Positions 53,919 through 63,675 of a DNA stretch of 64,000 nt are shown piece by piece. The translations under genes and the position numbers were made by a program. The notes beneath the pieces were generated by a model, which was given only the letters and a program-made list of their open reading frames with translations, was not told the origin of the DNA and ran no database searches. Position 1 is the first letter of the stretch, and the number at the start of each line of letters is the position of its first letter. The DNA is taken from contig SADC01001297.1 of NCBI GenBank assembly GCA_004194705.1, positions 551,079-615,078 of the forward strand, read 5' to 3'. Source of the stretch: Ditylenchus dipsaci (taxonomy: Eukaryota; Nematoda; Chromadorea; Rhabditida; Anguinidae).

Positions 53919-54440
53919 TATCTGAACGACAAACTCATTAAAAGACAGATATATCATACAGACATAAAAAATCAACAAACATTAATGAGGCTAGCGCATT
54001 TGAAAAGTTTAAAAACAAAACGAAAATTTGCGCGTGGCTATGAAACTGGAAAATATGAGAAAGACGGTCTTCATTAAGTTAGGATATTTCTCATCAAGAC
54101 TTGATGATCAAGTCCTTATCACTGAGCAGCACTGAAGAACCTTATGTTAGTTAAGCAGTATGTTAGAATCAACACTAGAACTAAACTAACAGTTTGATTT
54201 TAAACTAACAGTTAGTTTCAAGACTAACTATGTTAGTGTTAGGCTAACACTAACCTAACACTAACACTAACACTTGAGACTAACCCTAACACTAACACTA
54301 ACCCGCCATTTTAAACTAACCTTACACTAACACTAACATGTTAGTGTTAGTGTAGGGTTAGTTTAAAGTGTTAGTGTTAGAGTTAGGTTAGTGTTAGCCT
54401 AACACTAACATAGTTAGTGTTAGTTATGAAAACACTGTAG

Positions 54441-56002
54441 CACAGCCCCTTAAAATTCAAAATCATAATCACTTTCAAAACAACAAAACGCCAAGAATTT
54501 TGAAAAATAACTTTTTCAGTGTTTATTTTTTAATTTCACGACCCCCCAAATTTGAATCCTGGTGCAGTACAAGAATATTTTTTTTGCGAAATTAAAATTT
54601 TTAATCGAAAATGTTATGCTGTTTATTTCCACAGTTTTAAAAATGTGCGATTCAATGATTTTATGGCAAAGATCCGTTTTTTAACAACCTCTACTATCTC
54701 AAAAGACTCAAAACTCTATTTTTATTCGTCTGAAAACAACAAATACTATAAATTAGTGGAGAACAACGATAAAATTAACAAGAATGAATAATTATTCTTC
54801 TTGATACTGACAGAGCAACCCCTTCTTTCGACGCAGCCTATTTCTTGGGCGAGCCATCAGCACTTGGACATAAGAATTAATGCCAAACTTTCCCTAACTG
54901 ACGGCGCACCATAAGAAGCTTCCAGAAGACGATTGCATGCGTTATCAGACGCTGAAAGCAAAGCAGTTAAAACTCTACAGGCTCCGAACAAACTCAGAAA
55001 AACATCACCTGGGAAACCAGAAAGCCTCGCACAAACTCGACCTGAGCATCTCCAGTCTTTTCAGCTCTAGCATTGACGACATCCTTGGCACGCTTCATCG
55101 ACACGATCTTCCTTGCTTTAGCAGTCGTTGCTCAGACGAGACACCTCAGCAGACTGCAGAGCTAGTGAATACCTGAATGACGGACACGTTATTAATGCTG
55201 TGGTAACATGGAAACAGCATAAGCTGTTGAGGTCCTACATAAGCCTGAAACACCTATCGCACAAAAACTGACCTTCCATCTTTTTTTGATTGCGGCTGAA
55301 CGAATTCCGAAGAGAGACACACCAGTTGGCTGACTATTTCTTGACCGCGGGCTTGTTCCTTTCCTCGCTTGTACCTACAAATTATACCAAATCTCATTCC
55401 GTCAAAAAATCTAAAAAAGTCGTCGATTTTAGTACGGCTCATACACCAAAAGATAGCCCAGACATTCAGCTACAAGAAAAGTCAGACCGATTTTCGCATA
55501 GTCAGAAATTTAGAAGCTAGAGGTCATTTGAAGCAAACAACTGGTATTTTCACGAGTAAAATTAGGGGTTTTTGCGTTTTCTGTCTAACTTTTGTATAAA
55601 ACCACCCAAATTTGTATCTTTTGCACACTTCTTTGGAACGAAATTGTAGCAAATTTACTTCTCTATCGGGCTACAGTCCCCATTTTCGAGCTTTCAAATG
55701 TAACCCAGAATTTCGGACCAGTTATAGTTGCAAAGCGAGGGGATGTGTTTCGGTATATTTTTCGAAAACTTCATTAAAAACTCAAAATTTGGTTATCTTT
55801 GAGATGAGTGATGACTTATTTTAATGCCCTGAATGTGAAGAAGCTTTTGCGGATAAGTTCACCTAGAACAGATGAGAATGAAATCCGTTACAGACCTAGG
55901 GTTAATTGGAGTTACATGTATAGAAATCTCAGTCAATTTTCGAATTTTTTTTTGGCGCAAAAATCGTAAAGTGATTATGATTTTGAATTTTAAGGGGCTG
56001 TG
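54441..56002. mobile_element. TIR element X (CACAGCCCCTTAAAATTC)
   Basis: CACAGCCCCTTAAAATTCAA AATCATAATCAC (54441-54472) is inverted at 55971-56002. Its left tip was hit by the hAT at 52139-54437. The interior minus strand is a diverged, inverted relative of element Y's coding part. Confidence 0.65.
54880..55400 (-). pseudogene. Diverged copy of the element Y open frame
   Basis: Minus-strand VSLFGIRSAAIKKRW (~55330-55285) and RYSLALQSAEVSRLSND (~55173-55125) match Y's SSLSEIRAAASKKRW and RYALSLQSAEVLPL, at DNA level too (TCTGCAGTCTGCTGAGGTG). The downstream sequence (KARKIVSMKRAKDVVNARAE) differs from Y and I do not recognise it. Confidence 0.5.
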
Positions 56003-56626
56003 ATAGGCACGGCCCTCAAAAACTGCATTCTAGTGCATTAGCGAAATTTGGCACCAAATCAAAAATTTTGAAAAACCGCTGTTTTTAGTTTATTTTATCC
56101 AGCACTTCTGCTTTTACTTTTTTCGCTGTACCTTATGTAAGTTTATTGTCAAAAAAACTCACCACATTCAGCGCTTTCGAACAAGCTATCACGTGCCCGA
56201 TAAACTTAACGAATTTCAAAACTAGAAGAGATTTTCGTGAATATTTCTGAAAATTTTATTCGATTTATTTGACTTGATTGATATCAACGCCGATTTTTTG
56301 ACACTAAATTGCTGAAGCAAGACTAGACGTGATAGATGAGTGAATTTGCTACATTTTGTACCAAGGACATATACAAAAAATACAAATTTCGGGTGACTTA
56401 TACAAAAGTTAGATGGAAAACGCAAAAACCCCTATTTTTACTCGGAAAAATGCCAGTTGTTTGCTTCAAACGGTCTCTAGTTTCTAAAATAACATCATCA
56501 CAAAATTCGGCTCAACTTTTCGAGTAGCTGAATGTATGGGCTACGTTTTGTGTATAGAAAAGCTCTAAAAATGCAAATTTGGAGCATCTCATGCAAAAAT
56601 AAATTCTTCGTTTTTCAGAGCTAAAG

Positions 56627-57191
56627 ATGGTCACCACCAGAAGAATGTGCTCCGAGTCAGATGGTTCGTCTTTATCTGAAATTCGTGCAGCGGCATCCAA
56701 GAAAAGATGGGAGAAGAATAAGCGCACGAAGCAGGCTAAAAAAAATTTTTGTGAGCGAGCTAAGGCCGCTACAAGTATTCGTCTTTGTAAGCTGTTTTAC
56801 CTTACTCTTTGGTAGTGGTTATAAGTCTTTTGTTTCAGCAAAACTGGCCGAACGGAAAGACGAGCAGTCAATAAAAGGCAGGAAAAACTCGTCTATGTAA
56901 GTATATTACTCAGTGGTTGTATTTTCCAATGTTTGCGTTTTAGGGAATTAACAGCCGATACGAAGACGTGTGACGGTGCAAGTGCAATTGCGACAATACT
57001 CTCAAGTACCTCTGAAATGAAAGACTCAAACAGGTCAGTTTTTTGTGTGACAGAAAGCGCCTCAACTGCTCCCAGTGTCTCCACGCTACCAGTGCACTAT
57101 TAAAACCTGTTCGTCTTTCAGGTATGCACTCAGTCTGCAGTCTGCTGAAGTGCTTCCTCTTGGTCTTTGCTATTTGTGCATGCGATAAGTT
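56627..57191 (+). CDS. Unknown Lys-rich protein of element Y
   Basis: Four exons join in phase: 56627-56786, 56839-56896, 56944-57033, 57122-~57191; about 126 aa. It starts MVTTRRMCSESDGSSLSEIR, has a strongly basic segment (KKRWEKNKRTKQAKK), a Thr/Ser-rich part and ends YLCMR. Splice sites are good (GTAAGC, GTAAGT, TTTCAG). I do not recognise a family. A related frame in element X suggests it belongs to the element rather than the host. The last exon overlaps, in another frame, the proteasome-like sequence. Confidence 0.4.
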
Positions 57192-57532
57192 GAAGAACAA
57201 ACCAGTCCTCAGTTCAATTGACTACTCAGGCAATGGAATCCAGACCAGGTAAATTTTTACATGATTTTGTTTTGTATGCATACCTGTTTTAGAATTATCT
57301 CTTCTCGGGTGTGGCTGGTCGTTACAGCTATGTGATCTTGGACAGCTTGTACAAAATGGTAATTTTACAATTCGTAGACTGTTTTCACATTTGCACTGTC
57401 CTAGATATGTCTGAGGCCGAAGGACTAGATGCTCTGAACAAGTACTTAATGGAAATTAAGAAGCGCCCTGTGGTCAGCCAAAATAACTTCAGCGTGATTA
57501 TTATCGACAAAGATGGAGCCCCATTTGGATGA
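57122..57532 (+). pseudogene. Proteasome beta subunit (PSMB2-like) C-terminal fragment
   Basis: Three pieces: DKLKNKPVLSSIDYSGNG (~57183-57236), SGVAGRYSYVILDSLYKM (57306-57358) and DMSEAEGLDALNKYLMEIKK then NNFSVIIIDKDG, stop at 57532. They follow the order of the C-terminal half of PSMB2 (GYD...LY.ID, then GYGAFLTLSILDRYY, then a KR..NLP.FSVRIIDK.G end). The exon phases do not join cleanly and the N-terminal half is missing, so this is a captured or decayed fragment. AATAAA follows at 57604. Confidence 0.62.
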
Positions 57533-57603
57533 CATCAAGTTTTAAATTATGTGCCTATGGATTGTTGTCACTGTTTTGTTGTTTTTACGTTGCAGAGATC
57601 TTT

Positions 57604-57609
57604 AATAAA
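57604..57609 (+). terminator. Poly(A) signal
   Basis: AATAAA 72 nt after the proteasome-like stop codon. Confidence 0.5.
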
Positions 57610-58109
57610 GAAACATTTGTCTATTTGAGGTTTAGAACCATATTAGCAATTCGCGAATAAAGTCTTCTGACTGTTTTAATTATGAGGTGCCAGCGCTGTA
57701 CGTTACACAATTTCCCAATTGTGTGGGTCTGCAGGCTCACACGAAAAACTATAATTGTGGAATCGGTGTATGATGCTGAAGTAAAATGTTTGATGTGAAT
57801 TTGTTATTGGCTTGAATTGGTGATAAATTTTTGCTTTTGTTTTGAAGTCTCGCTTTTTTGATATTTTTTGCACTTTAGTTATTTTATAGCGAAATTGACG
57901 CTTTACCATCTTCGTGTATGGTGTGCTATGTGTCATAGAAGGTGAATGGTGTAATTATGTTTCGAAAAAATTCATATTTTGCTAAAAAAAATTACACGGC
58001 AAAAGCAAAAAAAAAGAAAGAAACCAATAAATTTTGAAAAAGACTTTCAAAAATCTTGGCGTTTGTTTATTTTTAAATGCACTAGAATGCAGTTTTTGAG
58101 GGCCGTGGT

Positions 58110-58615
58110 AGGATGGTACTTTTTCTTACCGCAAAAAATTTTCTCGTCGTTTTTAGTCAAAATTTTGCGCGAATTTGAATTTTTTAGCCAGGAAATAACT
58201 TGGATCGCTCAGAATCCCACCCGGAATGGCCAGAAGCCCCTGAAAGTTGGTTTTTTGGGGTTTATTAAAGGGGTGGGGGTGAACTTTTTGCGAAAAATCA
58301 ATTGAGCGGATCAGATATCGGGTCCGATGGCTCAATCGCTCATAATTCACCCTGAACCACTCAAAACCAGCAAAACCTGAAATTCTGAATGATTGAGCCC
58401 ATCTGACTGGAAATCTGATCCGCTCAATCGATTTTTCGCAAAAAGTTCACCCCCCCCTTAGTAAACCCCAAAAAACCAACTTTCAGGGGCTTCTGGCCAT
58501 TCCGAGGTGATTTTCTGAGGGATCCAAGTTATTTCCTGACTGAAAAATTCAAATTCCCGCAAAATTTTGACTAAAAACGACGAGAAAATTTTTCGCGGTA
58601 AAAAAGGACCCTAGT
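58110..58615. mobile_element. ~500-bp palindrome
   Basis: Arms with TTTTCTCGTCGTTTTTAGTC, GGAAATAACTTGGATC, CAGAAGCCCCTGAAAGTTGG and GAACTTTTTGCGAAAAATC all recur inverted; centre ~58350. Related to 29320-29580. Confidence 0.88.
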
Positions 58616-58653
58616 ATAGAATACCTCCATCCCCAAAAAATTCGTGTATTGAC

Positions 58654-58704
58654 GTTATGTTAACTGCGTCCAAATTTGGACGCAGGTAACATAACGTATA
58701 ATGC
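58654..58704. repeat. Short perfect palindrome ACGTTATGTTAACTGCGTCC
   Basis: ~48-bp hairpin; a second copy at 61189-61239. Confidence 0.85.
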
Positions 58705-58789
58705 CAAGTTTGTACGCGCCAATTTAAATTTACTAACTATATTTTGTATTACTTTGTTATGAAACACTTCATAGAGTCAGCTAAGATAA

Positions 58790-58925
58790 ATGGGCGGCGG
58801 TAAATTCTCCCGCGGTAAATTCCCGCGCTGGTATATTCCCCCTCTGATAAATTACCCGCGGTAAATTCGAATTCCCCTCCAAATTGTTAAGGTTGCAGGT
58901 TCGAACCCTGGTGGTAGCAGACACT
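58790..58925 (+). repeat. GCGGTAAATTC repeats and a tRNA-like B-box
   Basis: Degenerate CGGTAAATTCCCGCG units (58795-58875), then GGTTCGAACCCTGGTGG, a B-box-like sequence without A-box. Confidence 0.5.
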
Positions 58926-58989
58926 ATTTTTTCTTAAATAAAAGTAAAAAAACTCGTTTTTAAGACAATTTAGCTTCAGGTGGGAAAAG

Positions 58990-59420
58990 CTACAGGGTGG
59001 GTAAAGCTTTAGGGCTTCAGGAAAAGCTTCATCTTCAAAGTGGGTAGAAAAACCTCCTGATACCTCCTTAAGTGGGTATCCACTTCCACAATCCGAAATC
59101 TTGCATTTAGCTGAAAATTTTCAAAAATAATTGTAACTTGTTTAGAATCGTGCCCTAAACATGGTTTGATAATGCTAAAACAGCGATTGGACAGTTCTGG
59201 AGTAGTACACCATAGGGTGTCCAAGTGCTGCTAAGGTATTTTGCACCTAGCTATCGGTACTCAGGCGAAAGTGCCTCGGTAGTAGTACTCAATGCTCAAT
59301 GGTTTAAGTGAAACACCTTAAGAATGTATCCACCTCAAGAATAGGTATCATAGAGTGTCTAGGTATCGGTACTCGAAGAGAAGTGCCTAGGTAGTATTAC
59401 CCAGGTAGTGGTACTCAAAT
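58990..59420. repeat. Dispersed repeat (GGGTATCCAC...ATGGTTTGATAAT)
   Basis: 59040-59200 matches 44180-44290; then loosely repeated GGTACTCxxxxGAAGTGCCTAGGTA units. No gene. Confidence 0.5.
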
Positions 59421-59439
59421 TTTCAAAAAAAAATTCACT

Positions 59440-59840
59440 TCTTTAGGTTTCAAAAACCTGTTTCTGGACTAAGGACTTAGGGATGCTGGAGATGGTTTGA
59501 TAGTGGTAAAATGCCGTTTTGTAAGGTATTTTTTGACTTTTGATAAAATTGAGTTTTGGTAAAATCAAATATTTCCCAACGGCCAAAAATATATTACTTC
59601 ATTTAACTATTATCAAACCATGTAAAACATGCTGAAATGGTTTGATTCAGGTAAAATAAGGTTTGTATGGTATATTTCGAGTATTGGGTAATAATTGATT
59701 TTACCGAAACATGATTTTACCAAAACTCAAAAATACCTTACAAAACGACATTTTGCCATCATAAAACCATCTTCAGCATGCCAAGTTAGTCCAGAAAACA
59801 GGTTTTGGAGACTGAAGAGTAGAAAAAAAATTAAATTTTT
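59440..59840. mobile_element. AAGTGGTC-family MITE, rearranged
   Basis: GATGGTTTGATAGTGGTAAA...CCATCTTCAGCATGCCAA with an extra inner arm (59620-59690). Confidence 0.65.
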
Positions 59841-60159
59841 CTCGATCCAAGTAAAACGACACCAGTGAAGTTAGCTGTTATTTAAGTGATTTTATGAAAA
59901 CTTGCAAAATAACCTAACAAAACGGCATTTTATCACTATCGAAATATCTTTAAAACATCAGAATGCTTAAATAAGTTCAGAGAACAGGTTTTCAAGCCTG
60001 AAAACATAAAAAATTATTACTTAGTTTAGTTGGTGCACGGATTATCCAGCAGAACTACGGATGTATTATAAAAAAATTAAAATAATAGGAGTTCTCCGTA
60101 GACAAAAATGTTAATTGAGTTTTTTTGATCCTGAGAAAAAAAAAATTCGAACCACAGGG

Positions 60160-61060
60160 GTATCATGGTTTTTAGTCAAATTTTGAAAAATTTAAATTGG
60201 CGCCTTTTGAATTTTAAAGGGCAAAACTTTTTTTTGACCCAGATTCACTTTTTTTTGACCCAGATTCACTTTTTTCTGTCCCAGATTTGACTTGTCCCAG
60301 ATTCACTTTTTTTTTGACCCAGATTCACTTTTTTTGACCCAGATTCACTTTTTTTGTCCCAGATTTCTCATTCTGTCCCAGATTTAGCTTAAACCACAGG
60401 GGCACCAAGCACTTACAAAATTGGTCAAAAAAATTTCTCTCATAACAGCGTGAAAGTTTTCTATAACGTTTCTATCATGTTTGAGCATTTTCGCCAAAAA
60501 TTATTTTTCCGCAAAAATTTTTGCCTTGGGGACCAAGGTCACATTTCAGGCTCCTGAAAACTTTGGGCTACCTTGGTCCCCCAAGGCAAAAAATTTTGCG
60601 GAAAAAATAATTTTTGGCGAAAATGCTCAAAACATGATAGAAACGTTATAGAAAAACTTTCAGGCTGTTATGAGAGAATTTTTTTTGACCAATTTTGTAA
60701 GTGCTTGGTCCCCCTGTGGTTTAAGCTAAATCTGGGACAGAAATGAGGAAATCTGGGACAAAAAAAGTGAATCTGGTCAAAAAAAAGTGAATCTGGGTAA
60801 AAAAAAAGTATTTCCCTTTTTAAAGGGATTAAGGCTGTATAGGGAGGGGAAGGAATAAAAGGGGGCCACTAATGACTCAGGCCCACTAACAAGAAGATGT
60901 TGAACATAGTTTTGAATACTGGGGCCTACCGCATAAATAAACTCTGGTATGCATGCTTTTTCATGCATCCAGAGTCACTTTCGAGTGATTTGTTTCTAAG
61001 GTATGTGGGTGTGCGCATCTCAACTCCAAGCCCCCTGCGCCCCCGAAGGGGGAATACAGA
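60160..61060. repeat. Dispersed repeat, copy 3, interrupted
   Basis: GGGTATCATGGTTTTTAGTC...TTTTAAA (60160-60218) resumes at 60817 and continues through the hairpin core (60890-61060). Confidence 0.8.
60219..60816. mobile_element. Element with GACCCAGATTCAC arrays
   Basis: GGGCAAAACTTTTTTTTGACCC ... complement; arrays of TTTTTGACCCAGATTCAC (60230-60380; 60720-60810); near-exact octamers ATTTTAAA / TTTTTAAA on each side. Contains a palindrome (60400-60720, ACCTTGGTCCCCCAAGG). Confidence 0.85.
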
Positions 61061-61188
61061 ATTTAGCAAACTAGAAGGCATTTTAAGTCTAAAACACGTT
61101 TTTCTAGTCAAATTTGAGGAGTTTTTAATTTCCCGCGAAATTCGCTTGAAAAGCTAAATGACACACTTTCGGGCGTTTTGAAAAGCCG

Positions 61189-61239
61189 TGACGTTATGTT
61201 AACTGCGTCCGAATTTGGACGCAGTTAACATAACGTATA
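61189..61239. repeat. Short perfect palindrome, second copy
   Basis: Same as 58654-58704. Confidence 0.85.
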
Positions 61240-61479
61240 CGCACCAAAAAAAAATTCCTTCTAAAACTTAAGTAAAGACTACCCAAATTTATGTCCCAGA
61301 CCCGGAAAATATGTGTAAACTCTTTATTAGTCACAACTTCCGTACGCTGGCCTACCCCGAAGCGTAAGGGCTAAGCCTAAACTTATTGTTTGCAAGGGTA
61401 GTTACAGCGATTTTGAAAAGGTCCGATTTGGGGAGGGGGATATTCTATACTAGCGCCGAAAAAATATTTTGCGGGAAAA

Positions 61480-61700
61480 TCAAATTGCGGTAATAAAAAA
61501 AGGTTAATCATTTTTTCTGTGGCAAATTTACTTTTTTGGTAGCAAAAATGTTTTTTTTGTGGCAAATTCACTTACTAATTTACTAAACAAATTTGCCACA
61601 AAAAAAATTTGCCACACAAAAAAAAGATCAACCATAAAAAATTACCAAAAAAATGATTTGCGGTAATTTTCAAGTGTTTTGCGGTAAGAAAAAATATCAT
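61480..61700. mobile_element. TIR repeat with GTGGCAAATTTAC units
   Basis: TTTTGCGGGAAAATC...GCGGTAAT...TGTGGCAAATTTAC and inverted AATTTGCCACAAAAAA...TTACCAAAAAAATGATTTGCGGTAAT. Confidence 0.6.
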
Positions 61701-62090
61701 CCTTTGGGTATATAGTTTTTTCATAGACGGTACAGGGTGAAAGGGCCGGTAGGCGGACCGGTAAAAAAGGGCGCGGTGAAAAGATGCTGTAAAAAGGGGG
61801 GCCAGATCGTTAACTCTGTTTTTCTACCCTTTCACTTCTTCCTAGCTATTTTTATTACGTAGTAAATACTATTGTGGCTACTAACACTCACGTATTAGTT
61901 ATGCCTTGGTTTTTCATTCATTCTTACAGGAACCAGGTGACTACTACAATCCGAATGAATGTATTAATCATCTAAGTATAGCTGATACACGAAAATTTTT
62001 TTGTGATGGCTGTATAATTAGTCTTTTTCGTTCTGTAAAAGACTCTTACAATTTAAAATATGTTTTTATAATCCAACCTTAGTTATGCTG
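61700..62090. other. No gene recognised
   Basis: Short G-rich direct repeats at 61735-61800 (GGCCGGTAGGCGGACCGG); the rest is AT-rich. Confidence 0.35.
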
Positions 62091-62094
62091 GATA

Positions 62095-62310
62095 ATCCAT
62101 GCACCAACCAAACCAAGTGGTCGTCCACTTGAATCAAGAAAAAAAAATTACGTTTTTAGGTTCCAAAAGATTTAGAAAAAATGGAAGGCACCATCATTAC
62201 TTAATTTTACTGCTGTCAAACCATATTCCAAATGTTCGAATTAGTGTAGAAATAAGTTTTGGAACCCAAAAACGTGAATTTTTTTTGATCCAAGTGGACG
62301 ACTACTGAGT
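62095..62310. mobile_element. AAGTGGTC-family MITE, short
   Basis: AACCAAGTGGTCGTCCACTTG and GATCCAAGTGGACGACTACT ends with degenerate arms. Confidence 0.7.
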
Positions 62311-62728
62311 TTGTTGGTGCATGGATATCCAGATAATCCAGCTGCCAACATGGTCAGATGCACCACGAAAATAGTCTGAGGTAAAAATGATCGACAGAGT
62401 ACTACCAGTTAGGCCCACTATGTAGAAACTTGGTACTTCTTGGTACTGCCACTTCCATACACCTGGATACCCTAAGGATACGGAACTATTCCAGAACTGG
62501 GGCTCTTGTAAGTGAAGTCGCTGTTTTAGCATGACAATTCGTGTTCAGCTCACGATTCTGGATAAGGTACGATAATTTTTTGGTACTTTCAGTCAAATCA
62601 AAAATTTTTAATTTTGGAGGTGGATATTCACTTAAAGGAGGTACCAGAGGGTTCACCTACCCACTGAGGCTTACTGGTCTCATAAAAACCAGTCCATGAC
62701 TACTATTCAAGGAACGATAATGTTCGCT
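62310..62728. other. No gene recognised
   Basis: Degenerate GGTACTxxCxGTTAGG-like repeats; 62600-62680 resembles the 59040 repeat inverted. Confidence 0.35.
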
Positions 62729-62736
62729 ATCACCAG

Positions 62737-63667
62737 TAGGTTGTCGATGCATCGAAATTTTCGATTAATCGAATCGAATCGATAATCGATAATCGAAATT
62801 TTCGATTAATCGAATCGAAAATCGAAATCGAAATTTTCGATTAATCGAATCGAATCGATAATCGATAATCGAAATTTTCGATTAATCGAATCGAATCGAT
62901 AATCGAAATTTTCGATTAATCGAATCGATAATCAAAATTTTCAATGAATCGAATCGATAATCGAAATTTTCAATGAATCGAATCGAAAAACCCGAAAATT
63001 TCGTGAAAAGGTATGAGTGGAATGGGTAAAATAGCTCCTAAAAATAGGTCACTTTCACCTACTCCTAACCACCTGGAATTTGTGCGAAAAAATCGGCGGT
63101 TACTCGCTCAAATTAAAGAAGCACTTAGATGTGTAATATACCAGAACAGAGGGCGTAATCAGGGCTATCTATTGCTCGCAAACTTGTATCTGAGTGATTT
63201 CAATTTACCAGAGCATTTTGGATTTTCTCATTACAAGCCAGTTTTCGAAACCCTCTATTTTAATCATGAAATGGTCCTAGACATGCTAGACATATGTAAA
63301 ACACTCGTGTTTTACATATCATTTCGGACTTTGGCTTCCAAAAATTACTTAAGACTTTTTTGGCTTTCAAAATGACTTTAGGCTTGTGTTTTCTGGAAAT
63401 TATTTCAGACTTTTCTTTTCAGCAATTACTTCAGACTTGGCTTTTCCATGTGTACACATTCTCCGTGTGATATAAAAGGCTACCTTAAGACTACAGAAGA
63501 TTCCATTAATAATGGAATCGAATCGATAATCGAAATTTTCGATTAATCGAATCGAATCGATAATCGATAATCGAAATTTTCGATTAATCGAATCGAATCG
63601 ATAATCGAAATTTTTCGATTAATGAGTGCGATTAAATCGATTTCGATTAATCGAATCGACAACCCTA
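62737..63667 (+). mobile_element. hAT-type element with CGATTAATCGAATCG arrays
   Basis: Ends TAGGTTGTCGAT... / ...CGACAACCCTA; exact 8-bp TSDs ATCACCAG (62729-62736; 63668-63675). Arms are arrays of palindromic TTTTCGATTAATCGAATC units (62750-62995; 63515-63660). A 120-codon frame lies in the middle. Confidence 0.92.
63013..63375 (+). CDS. Unknown 120-aa frame inside the CGATTAATCG element
   Basis: Starts MSGMGKIAPKNRSLSP, then a basic/amphipathic part (EFVRKNRRLLAQIKEALR) and hydrophobic segments. It begins just inside the left array and is open for 120 codons. No motif I recognise; no BED finger or hATC. It may be a remnant of a captured or element gene, or chance. Confidence 0.3.
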   Translation: MSGMGKIAPKNRSLSPTPNHLEFVRKNRRLLAQIKEALRCVIYQNRGRNQGYLLLANLYLSDFNLPEHFGFSHYKPVFETLYFNHEMVLDMLDICKTLVFYISFRTLASKNYLRLFWLSK

Positions 63668-63675
63668 ATCACCAG

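Larger units (their letters stand above)
52139..54437 (+). mobile_element. hAT transposon with AACACTAAC arrays, carrying an H2B-like gene
   Basis: Ends CAGTGTTTTCATAACTAACA and complement; exact 8-bp TSDs TAGCACAG (52131-52138; 54438-54445). TIRs are GTTAGTGTTAG arrays (~290 bp). The plus strand holds a hATC domain; the minus strand holds a histone H2B-like sequence. Confidence 0.93.
56008..58107 (+). mobile_element. TIR element Y (CACGGCCCTCAAAAACTGCA)
   Basis: CACGGCCCTCAAAAACTGCA TTCTAGTGCATT (56008-56040) is inverted at 58075-58107. Holds an unknown Lys-rich frame and a proteasome fragment. Octamers beside it (GTGATAGG / GTAGGATG) are not exact duplicates. Confidence 0.65.

Noticed and set aside
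54880..55180. Histone H4- or H3-like reading of KARKIVSMKRAKDVV
   Set aside because: Only a few residues fit, with insertions; the region matches element Y at DNA level, so a histone call is not supported.
61730..61800. Promoter or GC-rich regulatory island
   Set aside because: Only short degenerate direct repeats; no gene follows.
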